A stretch of DNA of 64,000 bases from MH13 sp040219355 (lineage in GTDB: Bacteria > Pseudomonadota > Alphaproteobacteria > Rhizobiales > MH13), in the NCBI GenBank assembly GCA_040219355.1, contig JAVJSN010000017.1:62001-126000 (forward strand). Direction: 5' to 3'. Shown piece by piece: positions 9,156 to 18,343 of the stretch. A program made the position numbers and the translations under genes. The notes beneath the pieces were generated by a model. The model saw only the letters and a program-made list of their open reading frames with translations. It made no database searches and was not told the origin of the DNA. Positions within the stretch are counted from its first letter, which is position 1, and the number at the start of each line of letters is the position of its first letter.

Positions 9156-10463
9156 CTAAACGTATCGGCTGACCAGATTTTCCAGAAGCTCCTGCTGCCC
9201 GGACCTTGGTTCGGGCTGCAGGTCGCTTGATGTGACCTGGGCAAAAATGGCATCCAGATCATCGCTCGCCAGCATGGATTTGGCCTGCGGTGTATCCCAG
9301 CCCGCATACCGGGCTTGGCGCAGTGCTTCCAGCTTGCCATCCTCGAGCATTGCCGCCGCCGCTTTCAGCCCGCGCGCGCAAATGTCCATTGCCCCAACAT
9401 GGCCGAGGATCAAGTCTTGCGGGTCAAGCGATTGGCGGCGCAGCTTGGCATCGAAGTTCGTTCCGCCGGTCGTGAACCCACCTGCTTTGAGAATTTCATA
9501 ATAAGCAAGCGCCACCTCCGGCACTGAGTTGGGGAATTGATCAGTGTCCCAGCCAGATTGATAATCATTGCGGTTCATATCGATGGAGCCGAGGATACCA
9601 AGTGAAGCTGCCATTGCCAGCTCATGCTCAAACGAGTGTCCAGCCAAGATCGCGTGGCCTTGCTCGATATTGACCTTCACCTCGTTTTCCAAGCCAAAGC
9701 GTTTAAGGAAGCCGTACACCGTGGCAACGTCATAGTCGTACTGGTGCTTGGTTGGTTCCTGTGGCTTAGGCTCGATCAGGATTGCGCCCTCAAAGCCGAT
9801 CTTATGCTTGTAGTCGACCACCTTGGCCAGCATGCGCCCGGCCTGTTCGGCCTCGCGCGAAAGGTCGGTGTTGAGCAGCGTTTCATAGCCCTCGCGACCA
9901 CCCCAAAGCACGTAATTCTCGCCGTTTAGCTTGTGGGTGGCGTCCAGGCAGCTTTTGATGGTGGCTGCCGACCAAGCAAAGACATCCGGATCAGGATTGG
10001 TGGCTGCGCCCGCCATAAAGCGGCGGTGGGAAAACAGGTTCGCCGTGCCCCAGAGCAGCTTGGTGCCGGTGCTTTCCATCTTCGGGCCGATGTAATCGAC
10101 CATACTTTCAAAATTGGCCAGATTGTCGGCAAAGCTTTCGCCTTCTGGGCGGATATCGGCATCATGGAAACAGAAATAGGGAGCGCCGAGAATGGCGAAC
10201 ATCTCAAAGGCCACATCGGCTTTAAGGCGCGCCATCTCCATACTGTCGGCACCAAACCAAGGGCGGTCGAACGTTTGGCCACCAAACGGATCACCGCCTG
10301 GCCAGGCGAAAGAGTGCCAATAGGCAACAGCAAAGCGTAGATGGTCCTCCAGCCGCTTGCCGAGCACCATCTCGTTGGGGTCGTAGTGCCGGTAGACAAA
10401 GGTATCGTCACTGTCTGGTCCAGCATAGCGAACGGCTGGTATGTCCCCGAAAAATTGGCTCAT
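9156..10463 (-). CDS. xylA: Xylose isomerase
   Basis: This 435-residue class II xylose isomerase interconverts D-xylose and D-xylulose in the cytoplasm. The catalytic histidine and aspartate lie in FCFHDADIRPEG (His100, Asp103). The metal-site and lysine motif IEPKPQEPTKHQYD and the downstream metal ligands NIEQGHA and SIDMNRND are present. Length matches the family (about 435-440). Its ATG overlaps the xylB stop by 4 bases (ATGA), so it is translationally coupled as the last gene of the ten-gene transport and kinase operon. Its presence argues that the operon yields xylulose 5-phosphate. Confidence 0.96.
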   Translation of the reverse strand: MSQFFGDIPAVRYAGPDSDDTFVYRHYDPNEMVLGKRLEDHLRFAVAYWHSFAWPGGDPFGGQTFDRPWFGADSMEMARLKADVAFEMFAILGAPYFCFHDADIRPEGESFADNLANFESMVDYIGPKMESTGTKLLWGTANLFSHRRFMAGAATNPDPDVFAWSAATIKSCLDATHKLNGENYVLWGGREGYETLLNTDLSREAEQAGRMLAKVVDYKHKIGFEGAILIEPKPQEPTKHQYDYDVATVYGFLKRFGLENEVKVNIEQGHAILAGHSFEHELAMAASLGILGSIDMNRNDYQSGWDTDQFPNSVPEVALAYYEILKAGGFTTGGTNFDAKLRRQSLDPQDLILGHVGAMDICARGLKAAAAMLEDGKLEALRQARYAGWDTPQAKSMLASDDLDAIFAQVTSSDLQPEPRSGQQELLENLVSRYV

Positions 10464-11899
10464 GATAGCGTTCCTATCGCATCGCGCGCTGCAATGTAGC
10501 GCGCATATCCATCATCAAAGGCATGGGTGAGTTTGGCGTCTGGCACTATGGACCTGGCCAAGGCCGGTTGGCTTGCGATCTCCGCGCCCGCACCGGTTGC
10601 CGCCATCAGACCAAGCCGCGCTGCGCCGAACGCACCGCCCAAATCGCCAGCGACTGGCACATCGATGCGCACGCCGAGCGCTGTGGCGATGGCGGCAAGC
10701 CAATAGTCCGACGCACTTCCGCCGCCCACCGCGATGACGCTATCAAGGGTGGTGCCGGTGGAAGCCAAGGCCTGCTGGCAGTCTTTCAGTGCAAACGTCA
10801 CGCCCTCGAGAACCGCGCGCGTGGCAGCTTGGCGGTCAGTGGCATGCTCCAGGCCGAGAAACGCACCGCGGATGGCTGCATCATTGAGTGGCGTACGCTC
10901 ACCACCCAGATACGGCAGGAAGAGCGTTTGGCCAGGGGCCTGAAGATCGCCCAACGCGCCGGTGAGGCTGGCCGGATCATCGCCCACCAATTGAGCATAC
11001 CAGGCCAGCGCGTCTGTTGCGGCCAAAATCACACCCATCTGGTGCCAAGTGCCCGGCACCGCATGGCAGAAGGTGTGGACTGCCGTGTCTGGATCGGGTC
11101 GGTAGCTGTCGTTTGCGGCAAACAGCACGCCCGATGTGCCCAGTGAAACGAACGCTTCTCCAGCCTTCACCACGCCCACACCGATGGCAGACGCCGCATT
11201 GTCACCGCCGCCACCGGCTACCACGACCCCTTTTGAAAAGCCAAAACGCTGGACCAAATCGTCGCGTAACTCGCCAGAAACCTCTGACCCTTCAACCAGC
11301 GCTGGCATGTGATCACGGGTCAGGTGGCACTTGGCAAGCAAGGTGTCTGACCAGTCGCGCGCACCGGTATCAAGCCAGCTTGTGCCCGCTGCGTCAGACA
11401 TGTCGGACGCGTAGGTGCCGGTGAGCCAAAGGCGCAGATAGTCTTTGGGCAACAGAACTTTCGCGATCTTTTCGAAGATTTCCGGACGATGCTTGCGCAG
11501 CCATTCCACTTTTGGGGCGGTGAACCCTGGAAAAACGATGTTGCCGGAAAGGGATCTGAAATCGGCATCGGCATCCATCGCGGCGGCCTCAACGGCCGAG
11601 CGTGTGTCGTTCCAAAGAATGCTCGGCCAAAGAACCTTGTCGGCTGCGTCCAAGGCAGTCGCACCATGCATCTGACCCGACAACCCGATGCCGCGCACCG
11701 CTTTCATATCAATTGATTGGCTCAGTTCACCCAGCACCGCCTCACAAGCCGATATCCATCCTTCCGGATTTTGCTCCGACCAACCGGGCTGCGGCCGCGA
11801 AACCTCCAGATCGGCCTTGGCCGAAGCGACCAGCGCTTGGGTGTCGTCAATGACAACGGCCTTCAGGCCGGAAGTTCCAAGGTCAAGTCCGATGTACAT
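10460..11899 (-). CDS. xylB: Xylulokinase (FGGY family)
   Basis: This 479-residue FGGY carbohydrate kinase phosphorylates D-xylulose to D-xylulose 5-phosphate with ATP. The N-terminal phosphate-binding loop YIGLDLGTSGLKAV, the substrate region GLSGQMHGATALD and the C-terminal GGGSASDYWLAAIATALG motif are all in place. It starts 5 bases after the stop of the dihydroxyacetone-kinase-family gene and overlaps xylA by 4 bases. Coupling to xylA supports xylulose as substrate, but some FGGY kinases in polyol operons act on other ketoses. Confidence 0.93.
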   Translation of the reverse strand: MYIGLDLGTSGLKAVVIDDTQALVASAKADLEVSRPQPGWSEQNPEGWISACEAVLGELSQSIDMKAVRGIGLSGQMHGATALDAADKVLWPSILWNDTRSAVEAAAMDADADFRSLSGNIVFPGFTAPKVEWLRKHRPEIFEKIAKVLLPKDYLRLWLTGTYASDMSDAAGTSWLDTGARDWSDTLLAKCHLTRDHMPALVEGSEVSGELRDDLVQRFGFSKGVVVAGGGGDNAASAIGVGVVKAGEAFVSLGTSGVLFAANDSYRPDPDTAVHTFCHAVPGTWHQMGVILAATDALAWYAQLVGDDPASLTGALGDLQAPGQTLFLPYLGGERTPLNDAAIRGAFLGLEHATDRQAATRAVLEGVTFALKDCQQALASTGTTLDSVIAVGGGSASDYWLAAIATALGVRIDVPVAGDLGGAFGAARLGLMAATGAGAEIASQPALARSIVPDAKLTHAFDDGYARYIAARDAIGTLS

Positions 11900-11904
11900 G
11901 GGTG

Positions 11905-13539
11905 TTAGGCTGCCTCTGCTGATACCGCGATCTGTTCTAGCAGACGCGCCACAGCTTCGGCACCTGGGTCATTGTGGCCAGCAAGCTTTTCCTCAGAGAT
12001 ATAGGTTGCACGGCCCGCTTTGGCCTTGGTGATGGTCGCTGTGCCATCGGCCCCGGTGCGCGCGGCGGACGCCGCGGCTGCCAAGCCGTCAGGTAAGGCG
12101 TCCAACGCCGGTTGCAACGCATCGATCATCGTCCGGTCACCAACGCCTGCGCCGCCCACTTGCGCGATGCGATCAAGCCCGGCTTTCAATGCATCAACCG
12201 TATTGGAGCCATTGGCAGAGGCGTCTCCTGCAGCGGCAAAAAAGATGGCAAGCAACACGCCCGACGAACCACCCATGGTCTGGGAGAGTTCTTGGCCGAT
12301 GGCGCGATAAAGCTGGGTTGTGTCCGCCAGTGGAAGCCGCGGCATGGCATCGACCAGCGCGCGCGAGGCGGTGGCCAACGTGGAGCCGGTATCGCCATCG
12401 CCAGACTTGGCGTCCAATGCGTTGAGATCGGCCTCAGCACCGATCAAAATCGTGCAGCACCTGGTAAGAAAATCTTGCGTGCGCGCATGGGCTGACGGTG
12501 TCGGTTGAATGGGCGCCAAACCATCGGGAAGCGGAAGCACAGCCTCGGCGGCAACGGGCAGGCAGCCTGGCCAGGCCCGTGGCGCAACAGGCGCCATCAG
12601 GGCAGTTTGCCAGGCGCTCTCAATCGGCAGGAGCGAGACCGAGAAGCCTTGCATATCCAGCGAAGTCATGAGCGGTGCTGGGCCGACCATCCAGGTGATC
12701 TGATCGCCGATGGACGAGCGGGCGAGCTCCTCTGCCAGCACCGACATTTCCAGAGGTGTCGCGCCACCCAAATTGTTGAGAAGCGCAACATGAGGCCCAT
12801 CGCCCATGTTTGGCGCGAGCTTGTCAACCACCATCGCCATGGCGTCACGGGCCCCGGAATAATCCACTTGCTCAATACCCGCTTCACCGTGAATCCCCAG
12901 ACCCAGTTCGGCCTTCCCGACTTCGATCCGCGCCTCTTTCGGTGAGCCTGGAATGGTGCACGTGTCCAGCGACATGCCGATGGACACCACTTTGGAAATC
13001 ACAGCCTCAGCAGCTTTCGTCACCTGTTCGAGGTTGGCGCCTTGATCAGCCAGCGCGCCTGCGATCTTATGCACGAACAGCGTGCCGGCCACACCGCGTG
13101 CCTGCGGTAGATCCGGCAGTGCGACATCATCATCCACCACGACCATGGAAACCTTGTGCCCGAGCGCGCGAGCACGTTCGGCGGCAAGGCCAAAGTTCAG
13201 CCGGTCGCCGGTGTAATTTTTCACGATCAGCAAACAGCCAGCCGGTCCGGTTACGGCCAAAATTCCGGCCAACACGGCATCCACCGATGGCGAAGCAAAA
13301 ATATCGCCGCACACTGCCGCCGTCAGCATGCCCTGTCCGACAAAGCCTGCATGGCTCGGCTCGTGCCCTGATCCACCGCCCGACACCAACGCAACCTGTG
13401 ATTTGTCCCAATCGGTGCGCACGACCACCTTGATGTGCGGATAACCATCCAGCCGGGCAAGCTTGCCACCGGCGGTGCGCAAAAGACCATCAATGGCTTC
13501 GGTAACAAGCGTCTCTTTGGCGTTGATGAACTGTTTCAT
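11905..13539 (-). CDS. Dihydroxyacetone kinase family protein (DhaK-DhaL fusion)
   Basis: This 544-residue protein fuses a DAK1/DhaK substrate domain (about 1-330) to a DAK2/DhaL nucleotide domain (about 355-540). The DhaK part has SGGGSGHEPSH (53-63) and the histidine that binds the substrate carbonyl covalently in LGLGIHGEAG (His217). The DhaL part has the Mg-ATP aspartates in DAKSGDGDTGS (376-386). Such fusions are ATP-dependent kinases of dihydroxyacetone or of longer ketoses such as erythrulose. In this operon it sits between the ABC ATPases and xylB. That is odd for a simple xylose pathway and suggests a polyol or C4/C3 ketose also feeds in. The substrate is not decided by the sequence. 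Confidence 0.9.
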   Translation of the reverse strand: MKQFINAKETLVTEAIDGLLRTAGGKLARLDGYPHIKVVVRTDWDKSQVALVSGGGSGHEPSHAGFVGQGMLTAAVCGDIFASPSVDAVLAGILAVTGPAGCLLIVKNYTGDRLNFGLAAERARALGHKVSMVVVDDDVALPDLPQARGVAGTLFVHKIAGALADQGANLEQVTKAAEAVISKVVSIGMSLDTCTIPGSPKEARIEVGKAELGLGIHGEAGIEQVDYSGARDAMAMVVDKLAPNMGDGPHVALLNNLGGATPLEMSVLAEELARSSIGDQITWMVGPAPLMTSLDMQGFSVSLLPIESAWQTALMAPVAPRAWPGCLPVAAEAVLPLPDGLAPIQPTPSAHARTQDFLTRCCTILIGAEADLNALDAKSGDGDTGSTLATASRALVDAMPRLPLADTTQLYRAIGQELSQTMGGSSGVLLAIFFAAAGDASANGSNTVDALKAGLDRIAQVGGAGVGDRTMIDALQPALDALPDGLAAAASAARTGADGTATITKAKAGRATYISEEKLAGHNDPGAEAVARLLEQIAVSAEAA

Positions 13540-13556
13540 GGGGTGTCTCCTTAGGC

Positions 13557-14564
13557 CTAGGCCAGGCGGGCGCCATCGGCGGCGAAGTAGAGGGCTTTGC
13601 GCGGTTGAATAGCCAGCGTGTCGCCGGTTTCCAGTCTGGTGTGCACATCGGTGAGCGTGATGATGTCGAGGCCTTCCACGGTAAGATGCAGGCGTGTCTG
13701 GTCGCCCAGATGCTCCACACGCACCACTTTGGCCGGTTTGCCGAAAGACCCTTCCGCCCCCTGCTGGATATGCTCTGGGCGCATGCCGATGGTGGTCGCA
13801 CCGTCAGGCGCGCCAGCGAACAGATCGGCAGGCAAAAGATTGATGCGCGGCAGGCCAAGACGACCGGCGACATACTGGCTGACCGGGTTTTCGTAGATCT
13901 CGCGTGGACTACCAAACTGCACCAGCTTGCCTTTATCCAGCACGCCCACATGGGTGGCCATGGTCATGGCTTCGATTTGATCGTGGGTCACGTAAAGCAG
14001 CGTTGCGCCAAGGCTTGCCTGAATGCGTTTCAGTTCCACACGCAGATCCGTACGCAGCTTGGCGTCAAGTGAGGAAAGCGGCTCATCCATCAGATAGATC
14101 GATGGTGCGCGCACCAAGGCACGGCCAATGGAAACCCTCTGCATTTCACCGCCGGAGAGCTCGGTGGCTTTGTTGTCCAGCTTGTGCGGGATTTGCAGCA
14201 CCTCGGCGACCTCGGCCACCTTTTTAGCGATCTCATCCTCTGGGGTTTTGAGGATAGGCGAGCGCAGCGGGAACGCTAGATTGTCTCGCACCGTCATATG
14301 CGGGTAGAGCGAATATTGCTGAAACACCATCGCCACATCGCGCTGCGCGGGCGTCAGACTGGTGACCGAATGGCCGCCAATGCTGATCTGCCCAGCATCG
14401 GGTTTTTCAAGGCCGGAGATCAGCCGCAGCGTCGTGGTTTTGCCAGCGCCCGTTGGTCCGAGCAGCACCACGAACGCGCCGTCCGGTATGTCCATCGTGA
14501 TGCCATCGACCGCCTGCGTTGATCCAAACGCTTTGCTGATGCCTGTGAGTGATACCTCAGCCAT
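13557..14564 (-). CDS. ABC transporter ATP-binding protein (carbohydrate/polyol type, second)
   Basis: This 335-residue CUT1-type ATPase has Walker A GPTGAGKTTT near residue 36, signature LSGGEMQRVSIGRAL and Walker B IYLMDEPLSSLDAKLR, plus a C-terminal regulatory TOBE-like domain. It powers the two permeases encoded upstream. The gene overlaps the preceding ATPase gene by 8 bases (ATGGCTGA) and is followed by the DAK-family kinase after 17 bases containing a GGAGAC site. Two different ATPases in one sugar operon point to a heterodimeric motor, as in the rhizobial glycerol transporter GlpST. Confidence 0.93.
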   Translation of the reverse strand: MAEVSLTGISKAFGSTQAVDGITMDIPDGAFVVLLGPTGAGKTTTLRLISGLEKPDAGQISIGGHSVTSLTPAQRDVAMVFQQYSLYPHMTVRDNLAFPLRSPILKTPEDEIAKKVAEVAEVLQIPHKLDNKATELSGGEMQRVSIGRALVRAPSIYLMDEPLSSLDAKLRTDLRVELKRIQASLGATLLYVTHDQIEAMTMATHVGVLDKGKLVQFGSPREIYENPVSQYVAGRLGLPRINLLPADLFAGAPDGATTIGMRPEHIQQGAEGSFGKPAKVVRVEHLGDQTRLHLTVEGLDIITLTDVHTRLETGDTLAIQPRKALYFAADGARLA

Positions 14565-15666
14565 GGGCGCCTCCCATACCCAGAACGCCGATATTGAGAT
14601 TGGAGCGCAGCGCGTTTCCGGTCTGGCTGTTGAACAGCGTCAGCGTGGAGGCATTGAAGGCAAGGCCAACATTTTCGCCCACCGTCGCCCGGCGCTCAGA
14701 CCCGATACGGGCCTTCAGCTCACCCGCGTCGGTCGCCAGGGTTACGATTTGCGTGGTGCCCAAATATTCGGTGGCAAGGATTTGCCCGCGATACGAACCC
14801 TCATCCGACAAGCGCACATGCTCTGGCCGCACCCCGACCGTGATGTCGCCATCAAACGGCTCGCGCATCTCTGGGATCAGGATGGAGTGATGGTGCAAAT
14901 TCACCGCCGTCGCACCGATATCCAGCGTGCCATGGCCTTTTAAAAAATTCATCGGTGGTGAGCCAATGAAGTTGGCGACAAACATGGTCGCGGGCTTGTC
15001 GTAGATATCCTGCGGCGTGCCAAACTGCTCGATCACGCCGTGGTTCATGACGACAATTTTGTCGCCCATTTGCATGGCTTCTAGCTGGTCATGGGTCACA
15101 TAAACCGTTGTCGCGCCCATGCGGTCGTGCAGGGCGCGCAGCTCTTCGGCCATATGCTCGCGGAATTCAGCGTCCAGCGCACCCAGCGGCTCATCCATCA
15201 TAAAGGCTTTGGGATCGCGCACGATGGCACGGCCAAGGGCAACCCGCTGACGATCACCGCCGGAGAGGCCGCCCACGGGACGGTTCAGAATATCCTCAAT
15301 GCCCAAGATCTTAGCGACTTCGGCCACCTTGGCTTTCACTTGGGCGCGCGGCATGCCTTGACTGACAAGCGGGTAGGAGATGTTCTTGCGCACGTTCATG
15401 TGCGGGTAGAGCGCGAACATCTGAAACACCATAGCGATGTCGCGCTGGCTGGCAGGCTTTTGGCTGACCTCTTCGCCGTCGATGGTGATCTCACCGGAGG
15501 TTGGCAGTTCCAGTCCGGCAATCATCCGCAGGGTCGTGGTTTTGCCGCAGCCAGACGGCCCAAGCAGCATGAAGAACTCGCCGTCCTCAATTTTGAAGCT
15601 TGAGGACTGCACGGCGGTGAAATCACCAAACTCCTTGCGCAGATTTTTGATGACAATCTCAGCCAT
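14557..15666 (-). CDS. ABC transporter ATP-binding protein (carbohydrate/polyol type, first)
   Basis: This 369-residue CUT1-type ATPase has Walker A GPSGCGKTTTLRMIAG near residue 37, signature LSGGDRQRVALGRAI and Walker B FMMDEPLGALDAEFR, then a C-terminal TOBE/MalK-like domain. The signature carries Asp where most relatives have Gln or Glu (LSGGDRQ), a small variation. It pairs with the next gene as the nucleotide-binding half of the importer. It overlaps the DUF1801 gene upstream by 8 bases and the second ATPase downstream by 8 bases, both with ATGGCTGA junctions, which indicates tight translational coupling. Confidence 0.93.
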   Translation of the reverse strand: MAEIVIKNLRKEFGDFTAVQSSSFKIEDGEFFMLLGPSGCGKTTTLRMIAGLELPTSGEITIDGEEVSQKPASQRDIAMVFQMFALYPHMNVRKNISYPLVSQGMPRAQVKAKVAEVAKILGIEDILNRPVGGLSGGDRQRVALGRAIVRDPKAFMMDEPLGALDAEFREHMAEELRALHDRMGATTVYVTHDQLEAMQMGDKIVVMNHGVIEQFGTPQDIYDKPATMFVANFIGSPPMNFLKGHGTLDIGATAVNLHHHSILIPEMREPFDGDITVGVRPEHVRLSDEGSYRGQILATEYLGTTQIVTLATDAGELKARIGSERRATVGENVGLAFNASTLTLFNSQTGNALRSNLNIGVLGMGGAHG

Positions 15667-16096
15667 GTTGCGCTCGCTTGTTGCGGTGATAGGTGAGCGC
15701 AGATGCGATGCACATAGATAGCTCGTCGGTAGGCAAAGGGCCTTCAGGGTCGATCAAAACGGCTCGGTTTCCTTCATAGGAGAGGCGTGCCCCGTGCAGG
15801 CTGCGCCATTCATCCACCAGGGACGTTTGGCAATGCACGAACAGCTTGGCGCCGCCGGTTGTTTCATCAGCGCCAAGGCGGATGGTCGTGCCGGAACGTC
15901 CAGGCACGTAAGAGGGCTGTCCCCATTTCAATGTTTCTTCGACCGGTGCGATGCCGCGTGCCTTGGCTTCGGCAAGCACCAAGTCGCGCAGTTGCAGAAC
16001 GCGGCCGCGCGAGGGCTCCGGCATGGCGTCGATCACCTTGGCGACCTCGACTGGGATGGTGGGCAAAACAGGGATGGCATGGGTTTGCTCAGCCAC
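15659..16096 (-). CDS. DUF1801-type protein embedded in ABC operon
   Basis: This 145-residue soluble protein resembles the DUF1801 (YdhG-like) family. The conserved pattern VEETLKWGQPSYVPGR is followed by the characteristic core with LFVHCQTSLVDEWR. The biochemical function of the family is unknown. It begins 4 bases after the small membrane protein gene and its 3' end overlaps the first ATPase gene by 8 bases, so it is translated as part of the transporter operon. That position suggests a link to the transported substrate or to the assembly or control of the transporter, but nothing in the sequence shows which. Confidence 0.8.
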   Translation of the reverse strand: MAEQTHAIPVLPTIPVEVAKVIDAMPEPSRGRVLQLRDLVLAEAKARGIAPVEETLKWGQPSYVPGRSGTTIRLGADETTGGAKLFVHCQTSLVDEWRSLHGARLSYEGNRAVLIDPEGPLPTDELSMCIASALTYHRNKRAQHG

Positions 16097-16100
16097 AACG

Positions 16101-16289
16101 CTACTCCCGGAAATGGCTGACGATGATGAACATCACCGTGCCCACCAGCGTGACGATGAAGGAGTAGGTGTAGAGCTCAATCGCGAACGGCTGCATGAGC
16201 ATGACCACACCGGTGGCGATGAGGATCGTGGCGACCATTTCCCATGCGCCGCGCCGAAGGCCGAAAAGGCCGGAGAAGAACTTGCTCAT
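16101..16289 (-). CDS. Small two-helix membrane protein in sugar ABC operon
   Basis: I place the start at ATG 16289, behind GAGGAAG, giving 62 residues; a longer open frame to 16409 lies inside the permease gene and has no good site. The product has a short amphipathic N-terminus (MSKFFSGLFGLRRG) and two hydrophobic helices (about 17-36 and 42-59) ending HFRE. It sits 5 bases after the second permease gene and 4 bases before the DUF1801 gene. Small membrane proteins of unknown function occur in the same position in glycerol ABC operons of rhizobia. I do not recognise this one as a named family. Confidence 0.75.
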   Translation of the reverse strand: MSKFFSGLFGLRRGAWEMVATILIATGVVMLMQPFAIELYTYSFIVTLVGTVMFIIVSHFRE

Positions 16290-16294
16290 CGCTG

Positions 16295-17230
16295 CTACTT
16301 CCTCACAGCGCCGAAGGTTATGCCGCGGAGCAGGTGCTTCCTTAGCATCACCGTGAAAATCATCACCGGAAGCAGGAAGATCGTTGCGCCAGCAGCCACG
16401 GCTGGCCAATCGAGCCCGCCCACACCGATGATCGTGGGGATGAAGGGTGGTGCGGTCTGCGCGGTACCGGAGGTCAGAAGCACGGCGAACGCGTACTCGT
16501 TCCAGGCAAAGATCAGGCAGAAGATGGCCGTGGAGGCGATGCCGGTTGCCGCCTGGGGCAGGACGATTTTGTAGAATGCCTGAAAGCGCGTGTAGCCGTC
16601 GATCAGCGCGGCCTCTTCGTACTCGCGGGGTATCTCGTCGATGAAGCCTTTCAGCAGCCAGACCGCCAGCGAGATGTTCACCGCAGTGTAGAGCAAAATC
16701 ATGCCCAGATGCGTGTCCGACAGGCCAAGTTCGCGGTACATCAGGAAGATCGGGATTGCGACGGCAATTGGCGGCATCATGCGCGTGGAGAGAATGAAGA
16801 ACAGCAAATCATCGGCCAGCGGTATGCGAAATCGACTGAACGCATAGGCGGCCAGCGTGCCGAGAAAAACGCTCAGGAACGTCGAGCCAAAGCCAATAAT
16901 GACGGAGTTCATAAACCGCTCGCCAAACTTCGACGGGCCGACAATCACCATGTCGTACTGGCGCACGATCTCGTCATACCATTCCTCTGGCGGGTTGGCG
17001 TCCAGGAAGTCTTGCGTCTGGCGGGTTCGCTGGGTGAACAGGTTCACATAGCCTTCCAGCGTCGGCTCAAACACCACCTGCGGTGGGTACGAGATCGCGT
17101 CAGCTGGCGACTTGAAGCCGGTCATGAAAATCCATGCCAGCGGCAGCATTGTCACCAGCGCGTAGACGATGACCAGTGTTCCAGCGACCCACTTTTGGCG
17201 CTTGGAAGGTTCGGTGATGGAAAAGCTCAT
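16295..17230 (-). CDS. Carbohydrate ABC transporter permease (second)
   Basis: This 311-residue inner membrane permease of the MalG/UgpE type has about six membrane helices. The ATPase-docking EAA loop reads EEAALIDGYTRFQAFYKIVLP around residue 205. The start is ATG 17230, whose ATGA overlaps the stop of the first permease; the open frame to 17332 is upstream read-through. With its partner it forms the translocation pore for the substrate delivered by the binding protein encoded at 18344-19681. Confidence 0.94.
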   Translation of the reverse strand: MSFSITEPSKRQKWVAGTLVIVYALVTMLPLAWIFMTGFKSPADAISYPPQVVFEPTLEGYVNLFTQRTRQTQDFLDANPPEEWYDEIVRQYDMVIVGPSKFGERFMNSVIIGFGSTFLSVFLGTLAAYAFSRFRIPLADDLLFFILSTRMMPPIAVAIPIFLMYRELGLSDTHLGMILLYTAVNISLAVWLLKGFIDEIPREYEEAALIDGYTRFQAFYKIVLPQAATGIASTAIFCLIFAWNEYAFAVLLTSGTAQTAPPFIPTIIGVGGLDWPAVAAGATIFLLPVMIFTVMLRKHLLRGITFGAVRK

Positions 17231-18174
17231 CGTTCTTTCACCTTGTTGAGCGCCTTCACATAGATGGAGGCGAGGCCGAACACGGTGACGAAGAGAATGA
17301 TCGCGTAGGCCGAGGCATAGCCGGTGCGCCATTTCTCAAATGCTTCGCGTTTCAGATTGATCGAGGTGAGTTCGGTCACCGAGCCAGGCCCACCGCCGGT
17401 GAGCTGCACCACCAGATCGAACATCTTGAAGTTTTCGATGCCGCGGAAGAGCACCGCCAGCATCAAGAACGGCAGCACCATGGGCACAGTGATCGTCCAG
17501 AACTGCCGCCACTTGGACGCACGGTCAATTTCGGCGGCCTCATAAATGTAATCTGGGATGCTTCGAAGCCCGGCCAAACAGATCAGCATCACGAACGGCG
17601 TCCACATCCAGGTGTCCACAATCACGATAGACCAGGGCGCCAGATTAACGTCGCCAATCATCTGGAAGCTCGATGGATCGATGCCGGTGAAGAACGAAAT
17701 CACATAGTTGAAGAGGCCGATTTGCGGCTGGTAAAGGAAGGTCCAAAAGTTCCCCACGACAGCCGGCGACAGCATCATCGGCAGCACAATAATCGTTGTC
17801 CAAAGATCGTTGCCCTTGAACTTCTTGTTGATCAGGTAGGCCAGCGTGAAACCGATCAGCACTTGCAGCACGATAGTCCAGAACAGGAAGTGCGCAGTGG
17901 CCTGCATGGTCAGCCAGATATCGCTATCGGTGAGGATGCGCTCATAGTTGCGCAGCCCGATATACTCCACCTCGCGATTGGGCCGGTTGGCACGAAAATT
18001 CGTGAACGACAGATTGATCGTCCAAATCAGCGGAAAGATGTTGATAGCCAGCAGCAGGAAGATCGACGGCCCGACGAAAATCCAGGCAATCGCGCGGTCG
18101 CTCAGCCCCCGGATTTTGCGCGCAACGGAGGGCGGCGTCGCTTTAGCAGCGCGCTCTATCGTGTTCTCTGACAC
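17227..18174 (-). CDS. Carbohydrate ABC transporter permease (first)
   Basis: This 315-residue permease of the MalF/UgpA type has about six membrane helices after a 25-residue cytoplasmic N-terminus. The EAA motif is YEAAEIDRASKWRQFWTITVP near residue 220, with Arg where Gly is usual. The gene follows a 169-base gap after the binding protein gene that contains a hairpin, and its 3' end overlaps the second permease by 4 bases (ATGA). Confidence 0.94.
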   Translation of the reverse strand: MSENTIERAAKATPPSVARKIRGLSDRAIAWIFVGPSIFLLLAINIFPLIWTINLSFTNFRANRPNREVEYIGLRNYERILTDSDIWLTMQATAHFLFWTIVLQVLIGFTLAYLINKKFKGNDLWTTIIVLPMMLSPAVVGNFWTFLYQPQIGLFNYVISFFTGIDPSSFQMIGDVNLAPWSIVIVDTWMWTPFVMLICLAGLRSIPDYIYEAAEIDRASKWRQFWTITVPMVLPFLMLAVLFRGIENFKMFDLVVQLTGGGPGSVTELTSINLKREAFEKWRTGYASAYAIILFVTVFGLASIYVKALNKVKER

Positions 18175-18276
18175 CGGTCGATTTCCTTAGGTTTTCGACA
18201 TTTTTTGGCACGCAGGGAGGCTAAACCTCCGCACGCCAGCCAAGCAAGCTTTTCAACCAACAAGGTTTGAGAAAAT

Positions 18277-18305
18277 GGGTCGCCCAAAAGAGGCGAGGGC
18301 GACCC
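18277..18305 (-). terminator. Attenuator-like hairpin between binding protein and permease genes
   Basis: A 9-base GC-rich arm (18297-18305) pairs with 18277-18285 across an 11-base loop. On the minus strand it is followed by CATTTTCTC, a partial T-run. It lies in the 169-base gap after the solute-binding protein gene. Such partial terminators or mRNA-stabilising stems commonly let the binding protein be made in excess over the membrane components. Confidence 0.6.
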
Positions 18306-18343
18306 AAGTTTGTTCACGGGGTTTTGCCCCGCAGGGAGGATAC

